Source: Erythrobacteraceae bacterium CCH12-C2 | GTDB lineage: Bacteria > Pseudomonadota > Alphaproteobacteria > Sphingomonadales > Sphingomonadaceae | Assembly (NCBI GenBank): GCA_001556995.1 | Contig: LSKF01000047.1 | Span: forward strand, 1 to 64,000 | Length of the DNA stretch: 64,000 bases | Reading direction: 5' to 3' | Shown here: piece by piece, positions 39,217-47,627 of the stretch | How the letters are laid out: every line of letters starts with the position of its first letter | Numbering within the stretch: the first letter of the stretch is position 1 | Program-made: the position numbers and the translations under genes | The notes under the pieces: generated by a model | What the model was told of the DNA's origin: nothing | Databases searched by the model: none | Seen by the model: the letters and a program-made list of their open reading frames with translations, nothing else

Positions 39217-40766
39217 TTGGGGGCCCCTTTTTCCGAGCAGCTGTAGACCAGCCGTTCATTCGGGCGATCGGGCAGGGCTGCGATAAGCGTCGATTGCTGT
39301 TCGCCCAGCGTCCTTGCGGCATCGCTCACCCCGCAGGATGGCGGCTCGTAAGCGGCGCGCGCCGCGCGGGCGGCGGCCAGAGCCTCTTGCCCCAGCAGAT
39401 AGCGATCGGTGCGCAAGGTGCGGGTGGCGGGATCATAGGTGTTGACCGCCACCGCCGCATCGTCCTGGGCGGCGAACACCCGCTGCCACTCGCCACCTTG
39501 GCCCAGCCCATATTGGGTGCGCCCGTTGACACAGCCATCCGCCGACCACGCGAAGGCGACATCATCGGTGCGCGCTGATGTGACGCGGCTGCGTTCGGGG
39601 ACCAGCGTGCAGATCAGCGCGCCCTCGGCGGTGCTGGCGGCGCTGGTTCCAGACGGATCACCCTTCTCGGCTTCGGCCATGGCGGCGGCCACCCGGTCCT
39701 CGATCGCGGAGAGGCCGGGGCGCGTGATCCATGCCAGACTTGCGCCGGCCAGACCGACGACGCCCAGCCCGAGCGCGATCAGGGCGCGGGGCCGGGTTTC
39801 GGGGTCCTGCCGCCACTGGAAAGCGGCATATCCGGCAGCGCTGGCGGCAAACAGCAGCACCAGTGCGCCCGCCAGAGCCGTCTCGCGCAGGGCAATGACC
39901 TCCATCTGCGCTTGCAACTGTGCGCGCTCCCGCACCTCCCGCATCGCCTCGGCGCGGGTCGCCAATCGGGCGCGCACCGCTTCCTGTTCGGCGGCGAGCC
40001 GCTGGCGCTCTTCGGCGTTGAGTTCGTCGATTGAGCGGCAGGGCAGGGCGTTGGTCACCGGCTCGACCCCGTTGGCGCGCAGAAACGGCAGCAGCTCGCG
40101 CAGGGAGACCGCGAAATAGAACTCGCCGTCCCCGCCGCTCGAATCCGCGCTGAAGCTGTTGACCCCGATCACCCGCCCGCACGGATCGAGCAGCGGCCCG
40201 CCCGAATTGCCGCGCGCAATGGGCGCGGTGTGGAGGATGGTGTCGAATTGCCGCGCAGGCCGCTCGCCCGAGAGGTATCCGCGCGATTTGACCGGCGGCT
40301 GGGCGCGGAAGATGTCGGCCATGCCCAGCCCTTGGGCAAGATCGACATTCATGGGATAGCCCACCGCTGCAACCTCCCCCAGGTTCGCGCTGACCCCGCC
40401 GGCGATGGCCAGCGCGGGCAGGCGCAAGGTGCCGCTTGCGATCTCGATCAGGGCCAAATCGTTGCGCGGGCTGACCGCGATCACTCGGGCAAAGGCGCCG
40501 CCTTCCCCTTCGGCGGGGACGATCCCGATCCGCAGGGTATCATCCTGCACAGCCTCGCGGATGACATGGGCATTGGTGACGATTCGCGTCGGAGTGACGG
40601 CAAAGCCCGTGCCGTGGCTGACGGGGGCAGGCTCGCCGTTCTCCTCGCCGATGATCACCACCCGCACCACGCCGCGCGCCGCCGCCTCGACATCGCCGGG
40701 GTCGGCCGCGGCGGGGAGGGCAATGAGGGCGAGAAGGAGGGCAAAAGCGCCGATCAGCCGGGTCAT
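39213..40766 (-). CDS. Trypsin-like serine protease with membrane helices
   Basis: 517 aa. Signal peptide (MTRLIGAFALLLALIALPAAA), then a chymotrypsin-fold domain: GTGFAVTPTRIVTNAHVI (catalytic His), RNDLALIEI (Asp), and TAPIARGNSGGPLLDPCG (Ser). A coiled segment (about 245-290, RAQLQAQMEVI) leads to two hydrophobic segments (about 298-318 and 328-345), and a C-terminal domain of about 160 residues with paired cysteines (ICTLV, DGCVNG, SCGVSD, YSCSEKG). Similar architecture to envelope proteases anchored in the inner membrane; the cleaved substrate is unknown. Confidence 0.8.
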   Translation of the reverse strand: MTRLIGAFALLLALIALPAAADPGDVEAAARGVVRVVIIGEENGEPAPVSHGTGFAVTPTRIVTNAHVIREAVQDDTLRIGIVPAEGEGGAFARVIAVSPRNDLALIEIASGTLRLPALAIAGGVSANLGEVAAVGYPMNVDLAQGLGMADIFRAQPPVKSRGYLSGERPARQFDTILHTAPIARGNSGGPLLDPCGRVIGVNSFSADSSGGDGEFYFAVSLRELLPFLRANGVEPVTNALPCRSIDELNAEERQRLAAEQEAVRARLATRAEAMREVRERAQLQAQMEVIALRETALAGALVLLFAASAAGYAAFQWRQDPETRPRALIALGLGVVGLAGASLAWITRPGLSAIEDRVAAAMAEAEKGDPSGTSAASTAEGALICTLVPERSRVTSARTDDVAFAWSADGCVNGRTQYGLGQGGEWQRVFAAQDDAAVAVNTYDPATRTLRTDRYLLGQEALAAARAARAAYEPPSCGVSDAARTLGEQQSTLIAALPDRPNERLVYSCSEKGAPK

Positions 40767-40876
40767 GATCCGCGGTATAGCCGCTTTTTCGGGTCAGGCG
40801 ACATTGAACGCAAGCTTTCGGGCTGCCGGACAGGGCCGCGTGGCTTATTTCCCGCGCAACAGTTGGGAGAAACCCG

Positions 40877-41344
40877 ATGGATTACGTAATCGAAGGTCTG
40901 GACCCTGCGCCCTTTGCCGGGCTGTTCGGCCTTGGCGATGCCGCGCTTGCCGCCCGAGGGGCGGTGCGCATGGTGTCCGACACCTGCCCGGGCTATCCGT
41001 GCCGGGTGAGCCTTGAGGATGCTGCACCGGGGACGGCGCTGCTGCTCGTCAACCACACCAGTCGCCCTGCGCCCGGCCCCTATCACGCCGCCCACGCGAT
41101 CTTCATCACCGAGGGCGCGAGCATCCCTGCGCGGTTCGTCAATGACGTGCCCCCGGTGTTCGTCCCGCGTGTGCTGTCCTTGCGCGGCTTCGATGCGGAC
41201 GGCATGATGGTGGACGCGATGCTTACCCAGCCGGGCGAGGCCGAGGCCGGTCTGCTGTACCTCTTGGGTCAGGCACGAATCGTCGAGGTTGACGTCCACA
41301 ATGCGGTGCGCGGCTGCTTTTCGGCGCGGGCGCGACGGGCGTGA
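40877..41344 (+). CDS. DUF1203 family protein
   Basis: 155 aa. The pattern CPGYPCRVSLEDAAPGTALLLVNH and ARFVNDVPPVFVPRVLSLRGFDADGMMVDA, ending EVDVHNAVRGCFSARARRA with a Cys near the end, matches DUF1203. Function unknown; cytosolic. The TGA is followed immediately by the ada translation start region and the parS palindrome, so the stop and the SD for ada share bases. Confidence 0.8.
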   Translation: MDYVIEGLDPAPFAGLFGLGDAALAARGAVRMVSDTCPGYPCRVSLEDAAPGTALLLVNHTSRPAPGPYHAAHAIFITEGASIPARFVNDVPPVFVPRVLSLRGFDADGMMVDAMLTQPGEAEAGLLYLLGQARIVEVDVHNAVRGCFSARARRA

Positions 41345-41348
41345 GGAG

Positions 41349-41364
41349 TGTTTCACGTGAAACA
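41349..41364. other. parS: Candidate parS centromere site
   Basis: TGTTTCACGTGAAACA, a perfect 16-bp palindrome identical to the core parS consensus bound by ParB in Caulobacter, Bacillus and others. It overlaps the SD-start spacer and start codon of ada, so it also encodes the N-terminal residues. ParB/parS sites cluster near the replication origin, which would make this region origin-proximal. I saw only this one copy of the full motif in the window. Confidence 0.8.
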
Positions 41365-42394
41365 TTTAGAGAACATCGATGATGAGGCGCGCTGGCAGGC
41401 GGTGCTGGACAAGGACCGCCGCTTTGACGGGGCGTTCGTGACTGGGGTGCATTCGACCGGCATCTATTGTCGCCCGAGCTGCCCGGCGCGGGCACCCTTG
41501 CGCCGCAACGTGAGGTTTTATCGAACCGCTGATGAGGCGGCAACGGCAGGCCTACGACCGTGCAAGCGCTGCGCACCGGATCGCCAGAGCGCGGAAGAAG
41601 CCTGCGTGCTCGCCGCCATCGCCGCGATCCGCGAGCAGGGCGCGATGACGCTGGAGGCTTTGGCGGATCTGACCGGCTATGCCCCCACCCATTTCCAGCG
41701 CCTGTTCAAACGCACTGTCGGCTTGTCTCCCGCCGCCTATGCCCGGGCGCTGCGGCAAGAGCGGGTGCAAGAGGCGTTGATGACCGGGCAACGGGTGGGC
41801 AACGCCCTCGCAACGGCAGGCTATTCCGGGACAAAACAGTTTTACGCAGAGACGAAAGGCAGGCTGGGCATGGCGCCAAGCGATTGGAGCAAGGGCGGCG
41901 CAGGGCGGAGGGTGCATTGGGCGGTGTTGCCGACCTCATTGGGGCCGATGCTGGTGGCAGCGACCGACAAGGGCGTGTGTTGCCTGTCCTTTGGCGAGGG
42001 CGAAGCGGAATTGCGGGAGCGATTCCCGCAGGCGGAGCTGGTGCCAGCGGGCGAGGACTTCCGCACGCTGTTTGCTGAGGTGGTTGCAGCGGTCGAACAA
42101 CCCGGTCCGGGCTCGGCCGCGATCCCGCTCGATGTGAAGGGCACTGCCTTCCAGCAGCGCGTCTGGGAGGAACTGCGCCGCATCCCTTGCGGTGAGACCC
42201 GCAGCTATGGCGAACTCGCCGCCGCGCTCGGCAACCCCAAGGCCAGCCGCGCCGTGGGCGGGGCCAATGGCGCGAATAATGTCGCGGTGCTGATCCCGTG
42301 CCACCGCGTGATCGCGGCCGATGGCTCGCTCGGCGGTTATGCCTATGGGACGGCGATCAAGGCCGAACTGCTGCGGCGCGAGGGCTTGGGGTGA
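41357..42394 (+). CDS. ada: Bifunctional Ada: methylphosphotriester sensor and O6-alkylguanine methyltransferase
   Basis: 345 aa from GTG at 41357 (VKHLENIDDEARW), which aligns with the E. coli Ada start and sits 8 bases after GGAG; a GTG at 41348 would add three residues. The N-terminal zinc domain has TGIYCRPSCPARAPLRRNVRFYRT and AAGLRPCKRCAP (four Cys, the first the methyl acceptor). The AraC-type HTH is at about 85-170 (GAMTLEALADLTGYAPTHFQRLFK). The C-terminal methyltransferase has the NVAVLIPCHRVIAADGSLGGYAYG motif (PCHR). It repairs alkylated DNA and activates its own regulon. Confidence 0.93.
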   Translation: MKHLENIDDEARWQAVLDKDRRFDGAFVTGVHSTGIYCRPSCPARAPLRRNVRFYRTADEAATAGLRPCKRCAPDRQSAEEACVLAAIAAIREQGAMTLEALADLTGYAPTHFQRLFKRTVGLSPAAYARALRQERVQEALMTGQRVGNALATAGYSGTKQFYAETKGRLGMAPSDWSKGGAGRRVHWAVLPTSLGPMLVAATDKGVCCLSFGEGEAELRERFPQAELVPAGEDFRTLFAEVVAAVEQPGPGSAAIPLDVKGTAFQQRVWEELRRIPCGETRSYGELAAALGNPKASRAVGGANGANNVAVLIPCHRVIAADGSLGGYAYGTAIKAELLRREGLG

Positions 42395-42412
42395 TCGGTT
42401 TACAAGGATGGG

Positions 42413-42428
42413 TGGTGCGGCTGTCGGA
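42413..42428. other. Candidate attR: imperfect copy of the tRNA-Thr 3' end
   Basis: TGGTGCGGCTGTCGGA matches TGGTGCCGGCTGTCGGA (53987-54003) with a single missing C, 16 of 17 positions. It is in the same orientation as the tRNA end, 19 bases after ada, where the foreign region begins. Sequences beyond it differ on the two sides, as expected for an element boundary. Confidence 0.65.
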
Positions 42429-42487
42429 GCCGCAAAGGCGGACTAAACAACTGAAGAACGGGCTCTATCAATGTGTGCTGTGCAAAA

Positions 42488-42508
42488 TGGCCCCCGCAAT
42501 GGCCCCCG
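42488..42508. repeat. TGGCCCCCG tandem pair near the left end
   Basis: Two copies of TGGCCCCCG at 42488-42496 and 42500-42508, 12 bases apart. A third, TGGCCCCCAAAT, is at 43282-43293. The right end has two more (53852-53860 and 53865-53873), the last again followed by AAAT. The pattern fits arm-type sites of a tyrosine integrase. Confidence 0.5.
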
Positions 42509-42542
42509 TTTGGTGGGGCCTAGCCGCGTAACAGATTGTCTC

Positions 42543-43127
42543 TCAATATCCGTAGAGCCCGCTCTGAGAACGCCCGCTTAGCTTGTAGTCGGAGAAGGTC
42601 ACTACGATCATCCTGCGACCTGCCTTCCATTGATAGATCGATGCGGAATATCCACCGCTCGACGCGTAAGACACCTCTTCACCATAGTCGCCGAGGATGT
42701 ATTCGACCTCGTCCAACTCCATGCCAATGCGAAGCTGTATATACCCCGCGCTTGTAATGCCGGCCCTAGTATAGCCAGCGAGCCTCATCCCATCCTCAAA
42801 TGACAAGTTCCGGCGAGGGGTAAGGCACTCTAGGAATGCCTTGAGGTCATCCACGTGTTGGTCACATGACTGGCGCAGTCGCTGCCGCGTCACGTCGCTC
42901 ATCGACTCGCCGCCAATTAGCCGCCGCCGCGCTAAAATCTCACCAGCAGATCGCAATGCCTGATCTCGGCACTCCTCATCTGAGCATCGTTCCTGATGAA
43001 CTAGCAGCTGCTCGCCTAGGCGCCTTTCTTCTGCGGAAAGCTGCGGACGCCCCTCGGCACCGTGCGCTCCGATCGGGCTCAGCGCTTGCCAAGCTAAGAA
43101 CAGTGCAAGAATCTTCGGAATGCGCAT
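42543..43127 (-). CDS. Secreted protein, unknown, BamE-like end
   Basis: 194 aa from ATG at 43127 (MRIPKILALFLAWQALSPIGAHG, signal peptide). The C-terminal part IQLRIGMELDEVEYILGDYGEEVSYASSG with a following WKAGRRMIVVTFSDYKL has the GMxxxEVxxILG turn seen in BamE/SmpA-like domains. A disulfide is possible between CSDEEC residues. It is the leftmost gene of the element and reads towards attR. Not needed for replication or integration, so it is a candidate accessory gene. Family not assigned with certainty. Confidence 0.55.
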   Translation of the reverse strand: MRIPKILALFLAWQALSPIGAHGAEGRPQLSAEERRLGEQLLVHQERCSDEECRDQALRSAGEILARRRLIGGESMSDVTRQRLRQSCDQHVDDLKAFLECLTPRRNLSFEDGMRLAGYTRAGITSAGYIQLRIGMELDEVEYILGDYGEEVSYASSGGYSASIYQWKAGRRMIVVTFSDYKLSGRSQSGLYGY

Positions 43128-43385
43128 CACAACCCCCTTCCCGCACCATGCCAGACGGCACACGGCTGGGGAAGTCAGCACGTCGCGCAATGATGTGACA
43201 CGGCAGGGGCAGAAAATTGCGGGTCCTACCCAGAGGGTCCGAAAACGGATGTCGCTGGTCGACCGCTTTTTCTGCCCATAATGGCCCCCAAATGAATAAA
43301 ATCTGTTAGAAGTCACATACACTTAGGGGGAATTGGCCTGTCAATTTCACGGCTTTTGCGCTATGCTTTGCAAGCGAGGTGAAAC

Positions 43386-46300
43386 ATGACCCAATCGACT
43401 ATTTTTCCGATCTTTATTCGGAGCGAATACAAGGATGGCGGCGCGGGTTTTCGGCGCTTTCAGAGCGATGCACAGCAAGCGGCGCAGGCGGCGAAGCGTG
43501 AGTTTCAGGGCGTCTCGGCTGCATTGGATCAGGCGCTTTCCCGCCCTCGCAATGCAGGCGGCTCGCTCGACCTTGGCGTTGACGAGATGCGCCGCGCCCT
43601 TGTGGTGCAGCAACAGGTGGCAGCGGCGGCGCGAGAGGTAGCAGAGGCGACCAAACGGGCAGCGACAGCCAACGGGCAGTTTGACGCTGCCCTGTCCCGC
43701 GCCACCCGATCGGCCTTCGAACTGGCGAAAGCTGAGGAGCGCGCATCGGCCGAACTCTTGCAGCAGGTGACGGCGCTTGAACGGGTGCAGCAGGAGTTGA
43801 ACGGTGTTGCCAGCAGCACGGCGCTGGTGACGCGGGCAAACAGGGGAGCGGTTGCTTCACAGGGCGCGCTGCGAACCGCATCAGTCCAGGCGGGCCAGCA
43901 GCTTCAGGACATTGTGGTTCAGCTTGAATCGGGCACCCGCGCCACCACAATATTCGCTCAGCAGGTGCCGCAGTTGGCCTTCGCGCTTACTGGCCTGCGA
44001 GACAGCACGAGCGCGGTGCAGCGCCGGATTGGCGGGCTGGCGACCTTCCTTGCAGGCCCATGGGGCGCCGCAGTCTTCGCTGGCACGGCCATTCTCGGGC
44101 CCTTTGTCGCCAAGCTGTTCGAAGCTGAGAAGGCGGCTGATGAGGTGCGCTTTTCCACCGATGCGCTGGGCAACGCGCAATCAGTGCTCGGCAATGTGCT
44201 CGACATCACGACTGGCAAGATCGACACGCAGTCTGAGGCCCTGCGCAACCTTGCGGCCGCACAGTTGCTTGCGAACCAAATCGAAAACGCGAGGAAGCAA
44301 ACCGAACTGCGCGGCGCGCTGGGCGAGGCAGCACGCGAGCAGGGCGAGAAGATCACCGGACCCCTTGGCCTTCCCATCCCGAACGTGCGACCGGGGCCGG
44401 GGATTGGCAGGCTCGACGGCTTTTTGCGCCGCCCCAGCGAGTCGGCGGCTGTTGTCCGCGGCTTCCTTGACGGCGACACCGGGGCTTCGCAGGCCATCGA
44501 CCAGTTGCGGGCGCTGGAAAAGGCTGGTGCGATCACTCAAGAAAGGCTGCTCGACCTCAGCGCCACGATTGCCAACCTCGGCGTCGAACAGCGCAACAGC
44601 GAGATTTTCGCCGCAGCGGACAGGCTCTTGAACGGCAACGCGACGGCCGCCGATAGGGGGATTTTGCTGAAGCCTGACCGCGCAACCCCGCGCCGGACTC
44701 GCGGCGGGGCCGGCAGCGAAGCTCGCGAACTCAAGCAGCTCGCCGACTTCGGAGAGAAGGCCCAAGAAAGCATCCTTCGCATCAACGAGCGCTTCGATGA
44801 GCAGCCGCGTCTGATCGATCAGGCGGCGCAAGCGACCAGGCAGCTTGACGACATCATCAAGGACCTGAGCAAGCGTAAACCGGTGGGATTCGAGAAGCTG
44901 ATCGAAGAGGCAGAGCGGGCTAAGAGCTCTGTCGAGAGCGCGCTTTTGCGGCCCTTCGAAGCGCTGAGGCAGGAGTCGGAGCAACGCCTTCAGATCGAGA
45001 CCCTACTCGCTGCCGGCCGCGAAGATGAGGCCCGCACGCTGCAAGAGGTCCTACGGCTGGAACAGCAGATCGGGGCAGTCAGCGCCGAACAGCGCGCCGA
45101 AATCGAGGAAATCGTCCGCGCCGAGCGACTGCGCACCCGAGAGCTCCGCGATCAGGCGGCGCTCTTCGCCGCGCAACTGGGCGTTGTGGATGAGGTGCGC
45201 CGCTCGCTGACAGATGTCCTGAGCGGGCGCGGCGGCGACTTCTTCGGCAACTTCCGGCAGGCCTTGCGGGACCTACAGGGCCAGCGCCTATTCGAGACGA
45301 TCTTCGGGGACACCTTCCGGCAGATTGAGGAGGAGTTGCGCGGCAAGAGTCCACAGGGGCGCGCTAACGCTCGCTATGCGGCTGAGGTCGAACGGACAGC
45401 CCTCACAACGGCGCGCGTCGAGCGGGCGCTCGATAGCCTAGCCGAGAGTGCCGAGAGCGCCTCTGTGAGGCTGCGCGGCGGCGTGGTGGCGGCAAACGAC
45501 AATGCAGGCGGGTTCAACCCGCAAGTAAACATCGTGCAGGCGGCGCTTCAGGCGGCGGGCATCGGGACCGGGATCACGGTCACCGGCACGAGGCCAAGGA
45601 CAACTGAGATCGGGCGAATGTCGATCGACAGCTTGGCCAAGCGAATTAGCGGCGGCATTGGAACCAGCATCGGCGCTCAGCTCGACGATTTGCTCGGGCC
45701 GCGGTTCGCTGCACTGCTCGGCGATGTTGTCGGCGGCGCGATTGCTGGAAAGGTTCTCGGCGGAACGACAGGAAGCATTCTCGGCGGGCTGGAAGGTCTC
45801 ACTGCCAACGTGAAAGGACTGGAAGGCCTCTCGGGCTTGCTGGGCAAAGCAGGCACAGGCGCAGCCACCGGAACGCAGATTGCGGGCCTCTCGAAGCTTC
45901 TGGGCCTTGGCGGCTCCACGACTGGCGCACAGATCGGCGGCGCAGCGGGGGCCTTCCTGCCCTTCCCAGGCGGCGACATTGTCGGCGCCATCGCGGGCAA
46001 CATCATCGGCGGCTTGCTCAAGAGCACGAAGCGCGGCTCGGCGACTATCGGCGGGGCAGGCGGGTCGCTGGGCGTCACCGGTATTCGCGGCAACAGCAGC
46101 TCGCTCAAAGACACTGCCAACACGCTCGCCGGCAGCGTGCTCGAAAGTGTCACCCGCATTGCTGAACAACTCGGCGCAGAGGTCAACGCCAGCGCGGGCC
46201 GCGTGAGCATCGGGCAGCGCGACAAGAACTTGCGCGTCGATACGACCGGCAGAGGCATCACGAAGACCCGCAACGGCGCCGTCGACTTCGGCGATGATGC

Positions 46301-47108
46301 GGAAGCGGCCATCGCCTTCGCAGTGCGGGACCTTATCCAAGACGGTGTTATCAAGGGGCTGAAGGCATCGGAAAACCGGCTCTTGCAGGCTGCAAGCGAC
46401 GTCGAGACCGGACTCAGGGACGTGCTCACGTTCCGCTCGGTGTTCGACCGGTTGAAGGAAATCAGGGACCCGATCGGCTTTGCGGTCGATCAGGTCACAA
46501 AGGAGTTCGACCGGTTCCGCGAAGTGTTCCGGCGCGCTGGGGCCGATGCTGCCGAGCTTGCGGATCTCGAAGCCCTCGCGAGCCTTGAGCGGGCGCAGGC
46601 CATCGAGGACGCCACCAGCCGCGTGGTAGGCTCGCTTCGCGGGCTTCTCGACAATCTGCGAACGGGTGACAGCGGCCTTTCAATCCGCACCCGGCGCGGC
46701 AACGCTCTCGGCGAGTTCGACGCACTGGCGGCCCGCGTGGCGGCTGGTGACAGCAGCGCATTCGACCGGTTCGCAGAGGTATCGCAGCAACTGCTCGATA
46801 TTGAACGCCAGTTGTTTGGCTCGACGCAGAGCTATTTCGATCGGCTCGGGCAGGTGACTTCGCTAACCGAACAGGCGATCGCGGGGCAGGCGAATGTCGT
46901 ATCGATCGGAGCGGCGGGGATTGCGCCAATGGACGACAGCATCGCTGTAGTTCGCAGCATCGACGTTCAAACGGACACGATCGCCCTACGGCTCGATACC
47001 TTGAACGCCAATTTCGTCGCACTGGCCACTCGGTTGGAGCAGGTGAGCGGTGGGGGCGGGTTTCAGAGCGACCTTCCGCTCACCCCGCGACAGATCTCCA
47101 ATTTCTAG
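43386..47108 (+). CDS. Phage tail tape measure protein
   Basis: 1,240 aa. The N-terminal coiled region is followed by QLQDIVVQLESGTRATTIFAQQVPQLAFAL and GLATFLAGPWGAAVFAGTAILGPFVAKL (about residues 170-245), the hydrophobic tape-measure signature of siphophage and sphingomonad prophage tails. Long helical stretches follow, a glycine-rich hydrophobic region (about 760-900), and a C-terminal part resembling tail-tip-proximal regions (KASENRLLQAASDVETGLRDVLTFRSVFDRL). It looks full length. The gene has its own GAGGTG SD, no neighbour on this strand, and no other tail gene nearby. Function as a tail-length ruler is by family; role in this element is unknown. Confidence 0.82.
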   Translation: MTQSTIFPIFIRSEYKDGGAGFRRFQSDAQQAAQAAKREFQGVSAALDQALSRPRNAGGSLDLGVDEMRRALVVQQQVAAAAREVAEATKRAATANGQFDAALSRATRSAFELAKAEERASAELLQQVTALERVQQELNGVASSTALVTRANRGAVASQGALRTASVQAGQQLQDIVVQLESGTRATTIFAQQVPQLAFALTGLRDSTSAVQRRIGGLATFLAGPWGAAVFAGTAILGPFVAKLFEAEKAADEVRFSTDALGNAQSVLGNVLDITTGKIDTQSEALRNLAAAQLLANQIENARKQTELRGALGEAAREQGEKITGPLGLPIPNVRPGPGIGRLDGFLRRPSESAAVVRGFLDGDTGASQAIDQLRALEKAGAITQERLLDLSATIANLGVEQRNSEIFAAADRLLNGNATAADRGILLKPDRATPRRTRGGAGSEARELKQLADFGEKAQESILRINERFDEQPRLIDQAAQATRQLDDIIKDLSKRKPVGFEKLIEEAERAKSSVESALLRPFEALRQESEQRLQIETLLAAGREDEARTLQEVLRLEQQIGAVSAEQRAEIEEIVRAERLRTRELRDQAALFAAQLGVVDEVRRSLTDVLSGRGGDFFGNFRQALRDLQGQRLFETIFGDTFRQIEEELRGKSPQGRANARYAAEVERTALTTARVERALDSLAESAESASVRLRGGVVAANDNAGGFNPQVNIVQAALQAAGIGTGITVTGTRPRTTEIGRMSIDSLAKRISGGIGTSIGAQLDDLLGPRFAALLGDVVGGAIAGKVLGGTTGSILGGLEGLTANVKGLEGLSGLLGKAGTGAATGTQIAGLSKLLGLGGSTTGAQIGGAAGAFLPFPGGDIVGAIAGNIIGGLLKSTKRGSATIGGAGGSLGVTGIRGNSSSLKDTANTLAGSVLESVTRIAEQLGAEVNASAGRVSIGQRDKNLRVDTTGRGITKTRNGAVDFGDDAEAAIAFAVRDLIQDGVIKGLKASENRLLQAASDVETGLRDVLTFRSVFDRLKEIRDPIGFAVDQVTKEFDRFREVFRRAGADAAELADLEALASLERAQAIEDATSRVVGSLRGLLDNLRTGDSGLSIRTRRGNALGEFDALAARVAAGDSSAFDRFAEVSQQLLDIERQLFGSTQSYFDRLGQVTSLTEQAIAGQANVVSIGAAGIAPMDDSIAVVRSIDVQTDTIALRLDTLNANFVALATRLEQVSGGGGFQSDLPLTPRQISNF

Positions 47109-47157
47109 CGAAGCGGGGCGGCGCGCTGGGGTCGCAACAGCGGCCGCCCCTCGCGCT

Positions 47158-47394
47158 TCATTCGGCAGTAGGGTCGTTAAGTAGCATGTCGAGCAGACCC
47201 TCGCAGTGCAGCTCGATGCTAGGGTTTGCACCGGCAATGTCTCGGCAGGCCACCAAGGTCGTCACGAGCTTATGAACGGTCTCACCCTTGAGCACGCCGA
47301 CGCCCTGCAAGGCCTTCACAGCCAACGTCGCAGCGGTCGACGCATACAGCGCCAATGCCATTTCCGGAGACTGCGGCTCTTGTGTCTTTGTCAT
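47158..47394 (-). CDS. Small acidic protein, unknown
   Basis: 78 aa (MTKTQEPQSPEMALALYASTAATLAVKALQGVG...). The ATG at 47394 is preceded by GGAGGAACCG, the GGAGG being the best SD near it; an in-frame ATG at 47406 overlaps that SD and is less likely. Mostly helical, with a hydrophobic middle; not a convincing membrane protein. Last gene of the leftward cluster and tail-to-tail with the tape measure gene. No family recognised. Confidence 0.5.
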   Translation of the reverse strand: MTKTQEPQSPEMALALYASTAATLAVKALQGVGVLKGETVHKLVTTLVACRDIAGANPSIELHCEGLLDMLLNDPTAE

Positions 47395-47517
47395 CGGTTC
47401 CTCCATTGCCTGGTGGTCAAAAGGGCGGTTTTCGGTCTCCCCCTGAAGCGCTCGCTCGCAAAACTGACCCGAACACCCCGAATAGTAAATCGCACAAGCA
47501 CGGTGTTGTTGATAGGT

Positions 47518-47554
47518 GCGCGGCCGGCCCGGATAACCGGCGAGCCGGCCGCGC
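47518..47554. terminator. Strong GC hairpin after the 225-aa gene
   Basis: GCGCGGCCGGC at 47518-47528 and GCCGGCCGCGC at 47544-47554, a perfect 11-bp stem with a 15-base loop that itself contains CCGGataaCCGG. Located between the 225-aa gene (stop at 47628) and the 78-aa gene start. No U-run, so it may be a terminator-like stop or an mRNA stabiliser. Confidence 0.45.
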
Positions 47555-47627
47555 GCGGCGCAAGGGAAGGACGCCCCGCACCGCTTGTAGCACCGCGCGA
47601 CCGAAGCGAAGCGCGGCGCTGACCTGC

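Noticed and set aside
43386..47108. Tape measure gene as part of a gene transfer agent cluster
   Set aside because: GTA tape measure genes sit within a conserved cluster of head and tail genes. None are next to this one, and it lies within integrase-bounded DNA.
47407..47627. Additional small gene between the 78-aa and 225-aa genes
   Set aside because: No start with an SD in any frame; the region is filled by the GC hairpin and low-support open frames.
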